Assembly (NCBI GenBank): GCA_040219575.1
Contig: JAVJSD010000027.1
Coordinates: forward strand, 1-64,000
DNA length: 64,000 nt
Source: JAVJSD01 sp040219575
Lineage (GTDB): Bacteria; Planctomycetota; Planctomycetia; Pirellulales; Pirellulaceae
Reading direction: 5' to 3'
Under the pieces are notes generated by a model. That model saw only the letters and a program-made list of their open reading frames with translations. It was not told the DNA's origin and made no database searches. Of the stretch, positions 37,201-45,942 are shown piece by piece; position 1 is the stretch's first letter, and each line of letters starts with the position of its first letter. The position numbers and the translations under genes are program-made.

Positions 37201-38342
37201 CGGCGCACCGCGAGGTGCGGCGGTTGCTGGATGAACTGCGGACCGCGGCGGGACTGCCGAGGGTGCTCGAGCAGGAAGCGTTGCTGCAGCGCCGGGTGTC
37301 GCTTCACTGCGAGGATGTGCCGCTGTTGGAGGCGATTCGGCGGTTGTCGCGAACCAACGGCGTGCCAGTACTCGCTTCGAGCAGCGGCGGCTTTCGTGAC
37401 TCCCTGGCGGCGGCGCCGCGCGTCACTTGCGACTTGCACGAGGTTCCCTTGGCCGAGGCGATTGGCTCGCTGTCGTCGGCCGACTTGCCGCTTGCGGTGA
37501 TCGACGCCGACGGCGTCGCCGTCGTCACCTCCCGACAGGAAGCGGAGGCTCGCCTTGAAACCCGCGCCTACGCGCTCGGGGAACTGTTCGCCCTCTACGG
37601 GGAACTGGACAGCGGCGTGCTGGGGCGGCTCGTGGGGAAGTTGTTCGACCTGCGCGGGCGCGACGCCGCGTCGGACCTCGCCGTCGCCACGCCGTCGGTG
37701 CTGGTCGTCCGCACTACGCTCCGCGGCCACGCCGATGTCGAGCGGCTGTTCGCCTTGTTGATCAACCAGGCGGATCGCGCTCCCCGGCCCTACGCCCTGG
37801 TGCGAGACGACAACTCCGCCGCGCAGCAGCAGTTGGCCCAGCGGCTGGCGATGTCGCCCGATGCTTTGGAAACGCTGTGGCTCTTGCAACTGGTGCAGTC
37901 GGTCGAGGCGCCCTCGCAAACGCTGGCCGAGGCCGTCACGCGGCGGTTGGCGGCCGCTTGGGAACGGGGCGAGGTGGGCCTGACGTTTCCGCTCTGCGAC
38001 GCGCTGATCGAAAGCCGCCTGCCGGCGGCGGAGGCCGCGCCGGTGTTGGAGGCGATCCTCACCGAAACCGCGTACCCGGCGTACCGCCAAAAACTGCTCG
38101 CGGCGCTGGCCGCCATCGGCCCGGCCGGCATCGACGTGCTCGCCGGCCGCTTTCGCGAAGCCTACACCGCCGGCGACGACGAAGCGGATTTCATTCTGGA
38201 GTTGTTCGCCCGCCATCCCCAGGCGGCGCGCCGCGCGGCCGCCACGGTCGCCGAGTGCATGACCTCCCCGCCGCCGGAAAACGTCAGCGACACGGTGCAA
38301 CAGTACCTCGAAAGCCTGCAACTTCCGCGCAAGGCCGATTGA
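34215..38342 (+). CDS. membrane-anchored protein of six tandem STN-like (secretin/TonB N-terminal-like, DUF4974-like) units
   Basis: 1375 residues. An N-terminal signal anchor (RRILVASILVSLIAALVVWRFAF) is followed by six units starting near residues 50, 244, 429, 615, 802 and 1023, i.e. a period of about 186. Each unit has a short STN-like beta-alpha-beta part ('v.l.v...pL..AL..ll...gl......d..lvit') and then '(L)YPVADL', a helical stretch, 'W-D-E-V-G-G-x-G' and 'LVI.QT...H..i..LL..l'. Units 2-4 are best (SWDEVGGPG, EWDDVGGPA). Unit 5 is about 35 residues longer and lacks the DEVGG word; unit 6 is degenerate. The C-terminal ~170 residues are helical. Units like these occur in planctomycete secreted proteins; a protein-protein interaction role across the envelope is inference. 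Confidence 0.75.
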   Translation: MRFRRILVASILVSLIAALVVWRFAFDGLDPRHLLWPRPPQATEPAALDKVVALDVEQRSLREVLGELSSEHDVPIGIDYTALKLVGIPASIPVSLRVEGVTLRTALRLLAEQGGDELQFVSDDDVLMLTARGHWDNVLGHYTSRLHRLDGLLAADEPLVEDDVALLLRRTIATSNWSDVGGLGKIQIVPGALLIEQTPATHRQITALLDGIERLQRQPHSRQAIDVDLPESARVEHTKILQALTESTSLEFFEAQLDDALAHLAAEHGIAITVDREALQRDGVDFQQRVKHDVRGVRLETALRILLAPLGLTYDLRDDALVVTTDSIRDPQLTLRLYPVADLLDGRQRTATRLIDVITSTVAMDSWDEVGGPGAITHLAGALVIHQSHENHRRLEQLLQDLRQVVRPSLLARSDAPPKQDASVKVQAALAEPISLELHETPLRRALALTLAARGVPMIVADRGLQAYGIVPDPLVTVRANDVPLATALQWMLEPLDLSFTVHGEAVLISHEDHLELNQVTRCYPVARAALAYDVEELQSTLINSVAYDSWDEVGGPGSLQYFGDVLVVSQTPELHRELAAALEAIEARLEAPSSLAPIDVVAGLHEQRERAIAALAQPTDLVFEDAPLDAVIETIAQQHHVPVHWSGAAVEAGALGDARVSGSFAGRRLESALRLMLLSLSDDLHPTVRGGAIEITTRDDSQMRDLHPRIYPTADLFVDSSRDSLSEFLTELIDYDEWDDVGGPATVERLGDDLLITAERATHQRVEMLLHAMRRMRDEPSLVEITPFAPRGSSESRIEAILARPAEIELQDVQFSDALRRICREHDLPLWIDQRGIASQLAPTDPFITFSLHGATLGRALEELLAAHRLGFRVRDEMLVVTHIWPPDTSAAMQDSLRLYRIADLRRRYPPVVQLPAYSHAVEPTVFRSLLGTSSLRSKLRSNWSALGVPTEYFEVWSFSPQRNELVAGFELPLATSRTWTAIYSDVLGVVGPEAAHREVRRLLDELRTAAGLPRVLEQEALLQRRVSLHCEDVPLLEAIRRLSRTNGVPVLASSSGGFRDSLAAAPRVTCDLHEVPLAEAIGSLSSADLPLAVIDADGVAVVTSRQEAEARLETRAYALGELFALYGELDSGVLGRLVGKLFDLRGRDAASDLAVATPSVLVVRTTLRGHADVERLFALLINQADRAPRPYALVRDDNSAAQQQLAQRLAMSPDALETLWLLQLVQSVEAPSQTLAEAVTRRLAAAWERGEVGLTFPLCDALIESRLPAAEAAPVLEAILTETAYPAYRQKLLAALAAIGPAGIDVLAGRFREAYTAGDDEADFILELFARHPQAARRAAATVAECMTSPPPENVSDTVQQYLESLQLPRKAD

Positions 38343-38450
38343 CTTTTCCCGCCGCGCCGGCTTTGCCGACGTGCGAGTTTTCGGCTCGCGGCCAATTCCC
38401 AAGGCGCTGCCTCCCGCTCGACTTCGACGCGCGTTACATTCAGCGGCATC

Positions 38451-41114
38451 ATGGCCAAGACCCCGATGATGCAGCAGTACGAAGACGCCAAGGCGGCCTG
38501 CGGCGATGCGCTGCTGTTGTTCCGCATGGGCGACTTCTACGAGTTGTTCCACGACGACGCCAAGACCGCCGCCCGCGTGCTGGGCCTCACGCTCACCAGC
38601 CGCGACAAGGGTGAAAACCCCATTCCCATGGCGGGCTTCCCGCACCATCAGCTCGACGGCTACCTGGGCAAGCTGATCGCCGCCGGCCATCGCGCCGCGG
38701 TCTGCGATCAGGTCGAGGATCCAAAGAAAGCGGTCGGCCTGGTGAAGCGGGAGGTGACGCGCGTCGTCACGCCCGGCACGCTCACCGACGACGCCCTGCT
38801 CGATCCGCGGCAGTGCAACTACCTGGCCGCTGTAGTGGCTGCGCCGGAAAAGCGAAAGGGCGGCAAGGCATCAGGTGGTGCAAGCGGAAGCGGGGCGTCG
38901 GACAACGGCCACGTCGGCCTCGCCTGGGCGGAGCTTTCCACCGGCCGGTTTCAAGCCGCCGTGTTCGATCGCCGCCAACTGGCCGATCAACTGGCCCGCA
39001 TCGCGCCCTCGGAATGCCTCATCAGCGACGACGGCGATCCGCTGCCCGAGCACGTCCGCCGGGCCCTGGTCACCACCGCCCGGCCCGCCTGGTCGTTCAA
39101 TTACGAGACGTCGCAATCGTCGCTCGAAAAACAGTTCGGCGCCGCGACGCTCGAAGGCTTCGGTTTCTCGCAGGACGAGGATCGGCCCGCCATCCGCGCC
39201 GCGGGCGCCGTGCTCGATTACTTGCGAGAAACGCAGCGTTCGTCGCTCGACCACTTCGACCGCCTGCTGCCGTATCGCACCGGCACGACGCTGGAAATCG
39301 ACGAGGCCACCCGCCGCAGCCTGGAGTTGACCCGTACGCTTCGCGAAGGCCGCCGCGACGGTTCGCTGTTGGCCGTGATCGACCGCACGGTGACGGCGAT
39401 GGGTTCGCGATTGCTCTCCGACTGGTTGGCCGCGCCGCTGACCGACATCGAGCAAATCGACCTGCGGCTCGACGCCGTCGCCGAACTGCTCGCCGAAACG
39501 GCGCTTCGCTCCACGCTCCGCGACATGCTCAAGGAGGTGTACGACCTCGAACGACTGCTGGCACGCGTGACCACCGGCCGCGCCAGTCCCCGCGATCTGA
39601 AATACATCGGCCGCACGCTCGCCAGCCTGCCGAAGCTCAAGGCGAAACTCACCGCCCGCAAAAGCCCCCTGTTGCAGAAGCTGGAGGTGGAGATCGATCT
39701 CTGCCCCGATGTCCGCGGCCAACTGGAAGCGGCGCTGGTCGACGATTGCCCGCTCACGGCCCGCGAAGGCGGTTTCATTCAGCCGGGCTTCTCGGAGCAA
39801 CTCGACGCGTTGCGGGAACTCGCCGTCGGCGGCAAGCAGTGGATCGCCCAGTACCAGGCCCGCGAGACCGAGCGGACCGGCATCCCCAGCCTGAAGGTCG
39901 GCTACAACAAGGTGTTCGGCTACTACATCGAGCTGACCAACGTCCACCGCGACAAGGCTCCGCCCGAGTACATCCGCAAGCAAACGCTGAAGAACGCCGA
40001 ACGCTACATCACGCCGGAGCTAAAGGAGTACGAAGAGAAGGTTCTCTCGGCCGACGAGAAGGCCAACGAATTGGAGTACGAACTGTACCTGGAAATGCGC
40101 GATCTCGTGCAGTCGCACGCCCGGCGATTGCAGGCCACCGCCGGACTGCTCGCGCAGCTCGACGTGCTGGCGGGTCTGGCGCAACTCGCCGCCGAGCGGA
40201 ACTACTGCCGCCCGCACCTTGTCGAAGAACCGGTGCTGGAGATTCTCGACGGCCGGCACCCGGTGCTCGACGCCCTCGAACCGCACGGCACGTTCGTTCC
40301 CAACGACTGCACGGCCGGCGGCGAGCACGGCGTGATGCTGTTGATCACCGGCCCCAACATGGCGGGCAAGAGCACCTACATCCGCCAGACGGCGCTGTTG
40401 GTGCTGCTGGCGCAGATGGGCTCGTTCGTGCCGGCGCGGCGGGCGAAGCTGGGCGTGGCCGATCGCATCTTCGCCCGGGTGGGCGCCAGCGACGAGCTGT
40501 CGCGCGGGCAAAGCACCTTCATGGTCGAGATGACCGAGACGGCCCGCATTCTGAACAACGCCACGCCGCGCAGCCTGGTGATCCTCGACGAGATCGGCCG
40601 CGGCACGAGCACCTACGACGGCGTCTCGCTGGCCTGGGCGATCGTCGAGCACCTGCACGATACGGTCGCCTGCCGCACGCTGTTCGCCACGCACTACCAC
40701 GAGCTGACCGACCTGGCCGGCACGCTGGCCGGCGTGCGGAACCTGAACGTGTCGGTGAAGGAGTGGGAGGACAACGTCGTCTTCCTGCACAAGATCGTCC
40801 CCGGCGCCGCCGACAAGAGCTACGGCATCCACGTCGCGCGCCTGGCCGGCGTCCCCAGGTCCGTCAACGAGCGAGCCAAGCAGATCCTGGCGCATCTGGA
40901 ACAGGAGCATCTCGACGACAGCGGCCGCCCCCGCATCAGCGCCCACGGTTCGTCTTCCAAACGCCGCAGCGGCGACATCCAACTCACCCTCTTTGGCCCC
41001 GCCACGCACCCGATTCTCGACGCGCTCCGCGAACTGGAGATCGACAACCTCACACCGCTCGAAGCCCTGCAACTGCTCAAACAGTGGCAGGAGACAGCGG
41101 CCCAAGACTCGTGA
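38451..41114 (+). CDS. mutS: DNA mismatch repair protein MutS
   Basis: 887 residues, normal length. The mismatch-recognition motif is near the start (LLFRMGDFYELFHDDA, containing F-Y-E). Connector and lever regions follow (LDEATRRSLELTRTLREGRRDGSLLAVIDRT; KVGYNKVFGYYIELTN). The ATPase domain is complete with Walker A TGPNMAGKST, the ABC-like signature block RVGASDELSRGQSTFMVEMTETA, Walker B LVILDEIGRGTSTYDG and ATHYHELT. MutS binds mispaired bases and recruits MutL, which is not in this window. The Met-rich MMQQYEDAK start is typical (M-x-Q-Y). A hairpin lies 24 bp after the stop. Confidence 0.98.
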   Translation: MAKTPMMQQYEDAKAACGDALLLFRMGDFYELFHDDAKTAARVLGLTLTSRDKGENPIPMAGFPHHQLDGYLGKLIAAGHRAAVCDQVEDPKKAVGLVKREVTRVVTPGTLTDDALLDPRQCNYLAAVVAAPEKRKGGKASGGASGSGASDNGHVGLAWAELSTGRFQAAVFDRRQLADQLARIAPSECLISDDGDPLPEHVRRALVTTARPAWSFNYETSQSSLEKQFGAATLEGFGFSQDEDRPAIRAAGAVLDYLRETQRSSLDHFDRLLPYRTGTTLEIDEATRRSLELTRTLREGRRDGSLLAVIDRTVTAMGSRLLSDWLAAPLTDIEQIDLRLDAVAELLAETALRSTLRDMLKEVYDLERLLARVTTGRASPRDLKYIGRTLASLPKLKAKLTARKSPLLQKLEVEIDLCPDVRGQLEAALVDDCPLTAREGGFIQPGFSEQLDALRELAVGGKQWIAQYQARETERTGIPSLKVGYNKVFGYYIELTNVHRDKAPPEYIRKQTLKNAERYITPELKEYEEKVLSADEKANELEYELYLEMRDLVQSHARRLQATAGLLAQLDVLAGLAQLAAERNYCRPHLVEEPVLEILDGRHPVLDALEPHGTFVPNDCTAGGEHGVMLLITGPNMAGKSTYIRQTALLVLLAQMGSFVPARRAKLGVADRIFARVGASDELSRGQSTFMVEMTETARILNNATPRSLVILDEIGRGTSTYDGVSLAWAIVEHLHDTVACRTLFATHYHELTDLAGTLAGVRNLNVSVKEWEDNVVFLHKIVPGAADKSYGIHVARLAGVPRSVNERAKQILAHLEQEHLDDSGRPRISAHGSSSKRRSGDIQLTLFGPATHPILDALRELEIDNLTPLEALQLLKQWQETAAQDS

Positions 41115-41137
41115 CTGCCTGCTTGCATCGCGGAATC

Positions 41138-41157
41138 CCGTACTCCTCGGAGTACGG
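41138..41157. repeat. palindromic hairpin after mutS
   Basis: CCGTACTCCTCGGAGTACGG: a perfect 9-bp stem with a 2-base loop, 24 bases past the mutS stop. It lacks a T-run, so it is more likely a REP-like palindrome than a standard terminator. Confidence 0.55.
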
Positions 41158-41235
41158 AGCCAGTAAAATGGAAATCGCATCGGGCTGACGGTCCCGCGGT
41201 GGGAAATTGGTCCACGGTTTCGCAGAAAGGGCGGC

Positions 41236-42762
41236 ATGCAATCAACAGTCAAGTGCGGATTCCTGTTGAGCGTGGCTCTCGGCATCTGGGCGTTGTTGGG
41301 CAGCGTATCGCGTGCGCAGCAGGCGACGCCGTCACTCGAAAAGGTTCTCGACGAGGGAGTTGCCGCCTACAAGTTGCTGGCGGAGCGCCAGGGCGACACG
41401 GAAGAGTTTTCCGCAAACATGGCGCGTGGGTACCTGACCACCGCCTTGCTCAAAGTCGGACGACGGCAGAACGCGGAATCTCTCTATGCGGACGATGAAA
41501 CGAAGCGACGATTCCTTATCGCGGCCGAGGATTCGCTGGTCGAGATCACGGGCGTCCTTCCGAAGATTGCCGACGGGACGCCGCCGCAGGAAGAGTTGCT
41601 CCGCCGACACTCATGGGCCATGGCTTTCGCGCGACGAGGCGATTTTCGACGCGTTGCTGAACAGGCGGCCGAGTATCCCGAGCAACCAGGCGCGGTCTCT
41701 TACAAGATCCGTTTGTATCGATCGATTGTGGAGCAACAACTCGAGAGAAAGGACGTCGCCGGAGCACGAGAATCGCTCGACAAGCTCGCCGCCATGATTC
41801 GCCATGTGGAGGTCGACGACTCTCAGGTCAAGGCGGATTACCTGCTCGACCTGGCGAGGCTTTCCTGCCAGGCCGGCGAGTTGGCGCGGGCTCGAGAGGC
41901 TTGCCGCATGGCCGACGAGATTCTGCGCCCGCTATTCCGAGTGGACCAACGAAGCCCCTACGGAATCGGCTTCTCGTTTCGCGAATTGGCGACCCTGCAA
42001 GCCCAGAGCGGAGAGCCCGCGCAAGCCCGCGACTTGCTTGTGTTCTTCCGGCAGCGAATCACCTCGCTTAAGGACGAGCGAGAGCAAGCCCACCTCTTGT
42101 TCGATTTGGAAATCGCCACGGCGCGTGTGGCGGAATCGTCCGGCCGGAAGAAGGACGCTTTGACCGCCTATGACCGGGCCCTGAAGTGGGGGATTCGCGA
42201 AGTCGAACTCGAAACTCCCAACCCACTCACAAATGCGATTCGTGAATCCGAGTTTTTGAACGCGTTCTTTTCGCTCGCCGACAACTCACACTTCAGAACG
42301 GTCGCGCTGGGGCAGTTGAAGACGGGCGACCTGAAAGCGGCGATGGAGACCTGGAAGCAGATGCCCCTTTGCTTCAACAAGCCGTCCACACTGCTGGAGA
42401 TGGCCGAGATTCTGCACGAAAGAGGCGACACCGAGGAGGCGCGAAAACTGGCGACGCGCTGCGCGGAGATGATTCGACCGGAATTCACCGCGGAGGACTA
42501 CGTCCTCGTCACCTCCTTTGTCGCCAACATCCACCGTGCAGTCGGAGATGATGCCGCCGCGCGCGACGTCCTGGAAAAACTCACCGCCAGTCCCCGCGTC
42601 AAGGAATCCGCCAAGGCGCAGCAGATGGTCGCCAGCGAGTTCATGAACCTCCACCTCTATCCGCAGGCTTACGCGCTCATCCAATCGATCGAGTCTCCCG
42701 CCAATCGAGCCCTTCCCTTGGCGAAGCTCGCCCATGCCCTGCTAAAGAGCACGGGGCAATAG
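41236..42762 (+). CDS. exported TPR-like helical repeat protein
   Basis: 508 residues with a signal peptide (MQSTVKCGFLLSVALGIWALLGSVSRAQQ). The rest is predicted all-helical with TPR-like helix pairs (YLLDLARLSCQAGELARAREACRMADEI; SFRELATLQAQSGEPAQARDLLVFF; LLEMAEILHERGDTEEARKLATRCAEMI). No enzyme motif is seen. It probably mediates protein contacts in the periplasm. A strong terminator hairpin follows 36 bp downstream, so the gene ends its transcript. Its start lies 121 bp after mutS. Confidence 0.6.
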   Translation: MQSTVKCGFLLSVALGIWALLGSVSRAQQATPSLEKVLDEGVAAYKLLAERQGDTEEFSANMARGYLTTALLKVGRRQNAESLYADDETKRRFLIAAEDSLVEITGVLPKIADGTPPQEELLRRHSWAMAFARRGDFRRVAEQAAEYPEQPGAVSYKIRLYRSIVEQQLERKDVAGARESLDKLAAMIRHVEVDDSQVKADYLLDLARLSCQAGELARAREACRMADEILRPLFRVDQRSPYGIGFSFRELATLQAQSGEPAQARDLLVFFRQRITSLKDEREQAHLLFDLEIATARVAESSGRKKDALTAYDRALKWGIREVELETPNPLTNAIRESEFLNAFFSLADNSHFRTVALGQLKTGDLKAAMETWKQMPLCFNKPSTLLEMAEILHERGDTEEARKLATRCAEMIRPEFTAEDYVLVTSFVANIHRAVGDDAAARDVLEKLTASPRVKESAKAQQMVASEFMNLHLYPQAYALIQSIESPANRALPLAKLAHALLKSTGQ

Positions 42763-42798
42763 CATATCGTCCGTTGCCCAAACGGTGGGCAAGAAATG

Positions 42799-42838
42799 GA
42801 AACGAGCACGGATCCCTGCCGAAATCCGTGCTCGTTTC
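42799..42838 (+). terminator. intrinsic terminator of the TPR-like gene
   Basis: GAAACGAGCACGGAT and ATCCGTGCTCGTTTC form a perfect 15-bp stem around a 10-base loop. GCGGAGTTTT follows, giving a short U-run. It is 36 bases past the stop codon. Confidence 0.75.
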
Positions 42839-43020
42839 GCGGAGTTTTCAACGAAGGTCGACAAGCGGTAGATTTCGCCCGCTATCCGCTCCCCGCCGCA
42901 ATCGTTGAGGATCCCGAGGGCTGCCTGACCCGCATCCAAGGGCCGGTCGGCTCGTGGCCGCACACCGCCGGAATCGTCGCCACACCCCTCGCATCGACCA
43001 GGGCGACCGCGCCTCACTAG

Positions 43021-43250
43021 CATTTTCGGAATTGCCGGCAAACTCTCGCGAGTTTACCAACTCGACGCAAACTCACGACTTCCGCTACGACCAGGGGCGT
43101 CGCTGTAGCTGAAGTCGTGAGACTTCAGCCGCCCCGCGAAAGCGCCCACGTGTGCGTAGACGCACCGACTCCAAAGCGCACGCATCGCAAGCAGCAGCAC
43201 GATTCGCGCTCCCTCGGAAGTCTCACGACTTCCGCTACGACGAGGGGCGG
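43021..43250. repeat. cluster of REP-like hairpin elements upstream of and overlapping the lipoprotein 3' end
   Basis: Two further members of the GTAGCGGAA family are seen here. GTAGCTGAAGTC-GTGA-GACTTCAGC (43105-43129) and GGAAGTC-TCAC-GACTTCCGCTAC (about 43217-43238) are each self-complementary. A third fragment ends ACTTCCGCTACGAC at about 43079-43092. The TAG stop of the lipoprotein gene (43235-43237) is part of the second element. The remaining gap back to the terminator at 42838 has no gene. Confidence 0.75.
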
Positions 43251-44401
43251 TCCGGCGACCAGGCGGGCATCGGCGGCGCGCCGAGATCCTCGGGAGGCGA
43301 AGTCGGCGCGGCGGTGCGCCGTGGAGGCGCCGGCATCTGCTCGGCGGCGCGCTTCGACGAGGCCGAAGAGGCGGGCAACCCCACGCGTATCTGCTGCGAT
43401 ACGTCTTCCACCGGGAGCCCGGCGTCCGCTTCGTCGGCGGCCTCCGCCTCGGCGCTCTTGGGCGTCCAGCGGTTGGAGACGTCGCCGGCGAACGCGATTT
43501 CGATCTCCCGGTTGTCCTCCATCACGCGGCCGTCGTCGCTGGTGTACCGCACGAACACGTACAGGTTCTTATGCGCCGGCGGCCTGTCGCTCCAACGCAG
43601 TTTGAAGTTCACGCCGCGGCCGAACTTCTCGGTGCGAATGCGATGCACGACCTCCTCGAGCGGGAAGTCCCACCGCGCCACGCGCTGCAACTGGCCCTCC
43701 TCGGCCGGATCGAGCAGCACGATCGACACGTCGCCGCCGCGCGGCACGAAGGCGTCGGCGGCGTTGCGCGGTTCGAACACGATCGAGACGCCGTCGTCGC
43801 CCGCGCGGCGATCGAAGTTGTGGCCGCTGGTGAGCACCGGATTGATCACGACGTGCGTCACGCGAAGATCGTCGGGCGGAACATACTCCTGTTCGGCGAC
43901 TTGCTCGAATTGTTCGTCATTTCGCGAGACGCTCTCCACTTCCGCGTCGCCGGTTCCGACCCTCCGCGACTCGATCGACGCGGCGCCTCCCGGTACGGTT
44001 TCGGCGGGGAGTCGGCGGCTGTTGGGAAGCGACTTGGGGGCGTCGGGAATCTCGATGTCGGGCGTGCCCAGGTTGATGTCGGGCGTGCCCAGATCGATTT
44101 CCGGCGTCTCGAGGCCGCCCGGCGACGAAAAACCAGGACCGGGCGCCGTTTCGGCGGGGGTGGTGGCGATGGGATCGGTGGGCGTCAGGCCGAGGCGTTT
44201 GCGGAGCGTGACGTTCTCGCTCTCGAGTTGCTGCGCCTGGTCGCCGAGATAGCGATACTCCGACAGCAGGGCGTAGTAGTCGTCTTCGACCAGACGCTGC
44301 TCGGTATTGAGCAGGTCGACGTACGACCTCATCTGCGCGTTCTGACAGCCCACGGCCAGCAGACAGGCTAGCGCCAGGGGCGCGAATACGTATGCTTTCA
44401 T
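43235..44401 (-). CDS. lipoprotein with coiled coil and beta domain
   Basis: 388 residues from the ATG at 44401, which gives a lipoprotein leader (MKAYVFAPLALACLLAVGC, lipobox LAVGC). A coiled coil follows (QMRSYVDLLNTEQRLVEDDYYALLSEYRYLGDQAQQLESENVTLRKRLG), then a Pro/Thr-rich linker with a repeated IDLGTPDINLGTPDIEIP, then a beta-rich domain (LRVTHVVINPVLTSGHNFDRRAGDDGVSIVFEPRNAADAFVPRGGDVSIVLLDPAEE). The form is common in planctomycetes and uncharacterised. The C-terminus (SPDRPSS) runs into a dispersed hairpin repeat that supplies the stop codon. Confidence 0.7.
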   Translation of the reverse strand: MKAYVFAPLALACLLAVGCQNAQMRSYVDLLNTEQRLVEDDYYALLSEYRYLGDQAQQLESENVTLRKRLGLTPTDPIATTPAETAPGPGFSSPGGLETPEIDLGTPDINLGTPDIEIPDAPKSLPNSRRLPAETVPGGAASIESRRVGTGDAEVESVSRNDEQFEQVAEQEYVPPDDLRVTHVVINPVLTSGHNFDRRAGDDGVSIVFEPRNAADAFVPRGGDVSIVLLDPAEEGQLQRVARWDFPLEEVVHRIRTEKFGRGVNFKLRWSDRPPAHKNLYVFVRYTSDDGRVMEDNREIEIAFAGDVSNRWTPKSAEAEAADEADAGLPVEDVSQQIRVGLPASSASSKRAAEQMPAPPRRTAAPTSPPEDLGAPPMPAWSPDRPSS

Positions 44402-44637
44402 AGCGACCTCGCCGGAGATGCGTCCTTGCGGTTCCAGCGGCCGTCGAGGCGCCCGCACGTCGGGCGTCATCGACTCGAAAACGCGCCAGCGACACGCTGC
44501 GGACCGGAAGCGGCCGCGGCGAATCACGCGCTTTCTACCGTTTGTATGTTGCTGTCGGCGGCCTGTCGTCGCGGGTCGGTCAGGGGCCGGCCTGCGTCTC
44601 CATGCCGCCTCATCGGCGGATCAGTGCGGGAAAAGGA

Positions 44638-45234
44638 TCAGCCGGACTTGGGATTCATGTGTTCAATCACTTCGTCGATCAGACCGTACTCCTTGGCCTC
44701 GCCGGCGTTCATGAAGCGGTCGCGATCGGTGTCTTCTTCGATCTTCTCGAGCGAATGCCCGGTGTGCTTGAGCAGGATGTTGTTCAGTTTCTCCTTCACG
44801 CGGCGGAACTCGGCGGCGTGAATCATGATTTCGGCGGCGGTGCCCTGCATGCCGGCCAGCGGCTGATGGATCATGATGCGGGAATTGGGCAGCGCGTGCC
44901 GCTTGCCCTTGACGCCCGCGGTCAGCAGCACGGCCCCCATCGAGGCGCACTGCCCGATGCAGTAGGTGGCCACGTCGCAGGTGATGAACTGCATGGTGTC
45001 GTAAATGGCCAGCCCGGCGCTGACGCTGCCGCCCGGCGAGTTGATGTACAGGTGCACGTCGGCCTTGGGATCCTCCGACTGCAGGAACAAGAGCTGCGCC
45101 ACGATGGTGTTGGCCACCTCGTCGTTGACCTGCGAGCCGAGAAACACGATGCGATCCTTGAGCAGACGACTGTAGATGTCGTACACCCGTTCTTCGCGAC
45201 CGCTCTTCTCGACAACGTACGGAATCAGTGGCAT
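44638..45234 (-). CDS. clpP: ATP-dependent Clp protease proteolytic subunit (paralogue 1)
   Basis: 198 residues from the ATG at 45234, the usual ClpP length. The catalytic triad reads S98 (GQCASMGAVLL), H123 (RIMIHQPLAG) and D168 (EEDTDRDRFM). The handle and oxyanion-loop glycines are present (YINSPGGSVSAGLAIYDTMQ). ClpP forms a 14-mer that degrades proteins fed by ClpX/ClpA/ClpC, none of which is in this window. It lies 66 bp after the second clpP in the same direction, behind tig. Cys in place of Ala two residues before Ser (GQCAS) is a small oddity. Confidence 0.97.
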   Translation of the reverse strand: MPLIPYVVEKSGREERVYDIYSRLLKDRIVFLGSQVNDEVANTIVAQLLFLQSEDPKADVHLYINSPGGSVSAGLAIYDTMQFITCDVATYCIGQCASMGAVLLTAGVKGKRHALPNSRIMIHQPLAGMQGTAAEIMIHAAEFRRVKEKLNNILLKHTGHSLEKIEEDTDRDRFMNAGEAKEYGLIDEVIEHMNPKSG

Positions 45235-45300
45235 CGCTTGCTCCTCGTCGCGTGGGCGGGTCCAATGCACGGCCGGGCCCACTCCACCTGATTGTCTTTG

Positions 45301-45942
45301 CTACTTGGCTTCTTCTTCGTCGACCTCGACCGGCGGCTTGGTCAGGATCTCGTCGACCACGCCGTACTCCTTGGCCTCGTTGGCGCTGAGAAAGAAGTCG
45401 CGGTCGGTGTCCTTGGCCAGTTGCTCGACCGGCTTGCCCGTATGATGCGCGAGGATCTCGTTGAGCATCGTCCGCATGTGTTCGATTTCGCGGGCCTGGA
45501 TCTCAATATCGCTGACCTGCCCGCCGACGCCGCCGTGGGGCTGGTGCATCATCACGCGGGAGTGCGGCAGGGCGAACCGCTTTCCCTTGGTGCCGCCGGC
45601 CAACAGCACGGCGCCGCCGCTGGCCGCCTGTCCCACGCAGTAGGTGGCCACGGGGCAGGCCAGCATCTGCATGGTGTCGTAAATGGCCAGCGTCGACACC
45701 ACCTCGCCGCCGGGCGAGTTGATGTAGAAGTGGATGTCCTTGCGTTTATGCTCGCTCTGCAGATAGAGCATCTTCATGACGACTTCGTTGGCGTTTCCGG
45801 TGTAGATCTCGCCCTGCAGGAAAACGATGCGGTTCTCCAGCAGCAGATCGCCCAGCGTCAGCTGGCGCTGGCGTTGATACGACTGATACGAGTACGAATT
45901 CTCGATCGGAAACGACGAATTATGCGGCAGAAAGCGGCTCAT
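45301..45942 (-). CDS. clpP: ATP-dependent Clp protease proteolytic subunit (paralogue 2)
   Basis: 213 residues from the ATG at 45942. The triad is intact: S108 (GQAASGGAVLL), H133 (RVMMHQPHGG) and D178 (KDTDRDFFLS). Compared with its neighbour it has a longer, Tyr/Gln-rich N-terminus (NSSFPIENSYSYQSYQRQRQLTLGD), a Gly where most ClpP have Met after the Ser, and an acidic tail (PPVEVDEEEAK). The two proteins differ at many positions, so they are old paralogues. They could make mixed 14-mers of two heptamer types, as known for some bacteria with two ClpPs. It is downstream of tig (375-bp gap), which echoes the tig-clpP order of many bacteria. Confidence 0.97.
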   Translation of the reverse strand: MSRFLPHNSSFPIENSYSYQSYQRQRQLTLGDLLLENRIVFLQGEIYTGNANEVVMKMLYLQSEHKRKDIHFYINSPGGEVVSTLAIYDTMQMLACPVATYCVGQAASGGAVLLAGGTKGKRFALPHSRVMMHQPHGGVGGQVSDIEIQAREIEHMRTMLNEILAHHTGKPVEQLAKDTDRDFFLSANEAKEYGVVDEILTKPPVEVDEEEAK

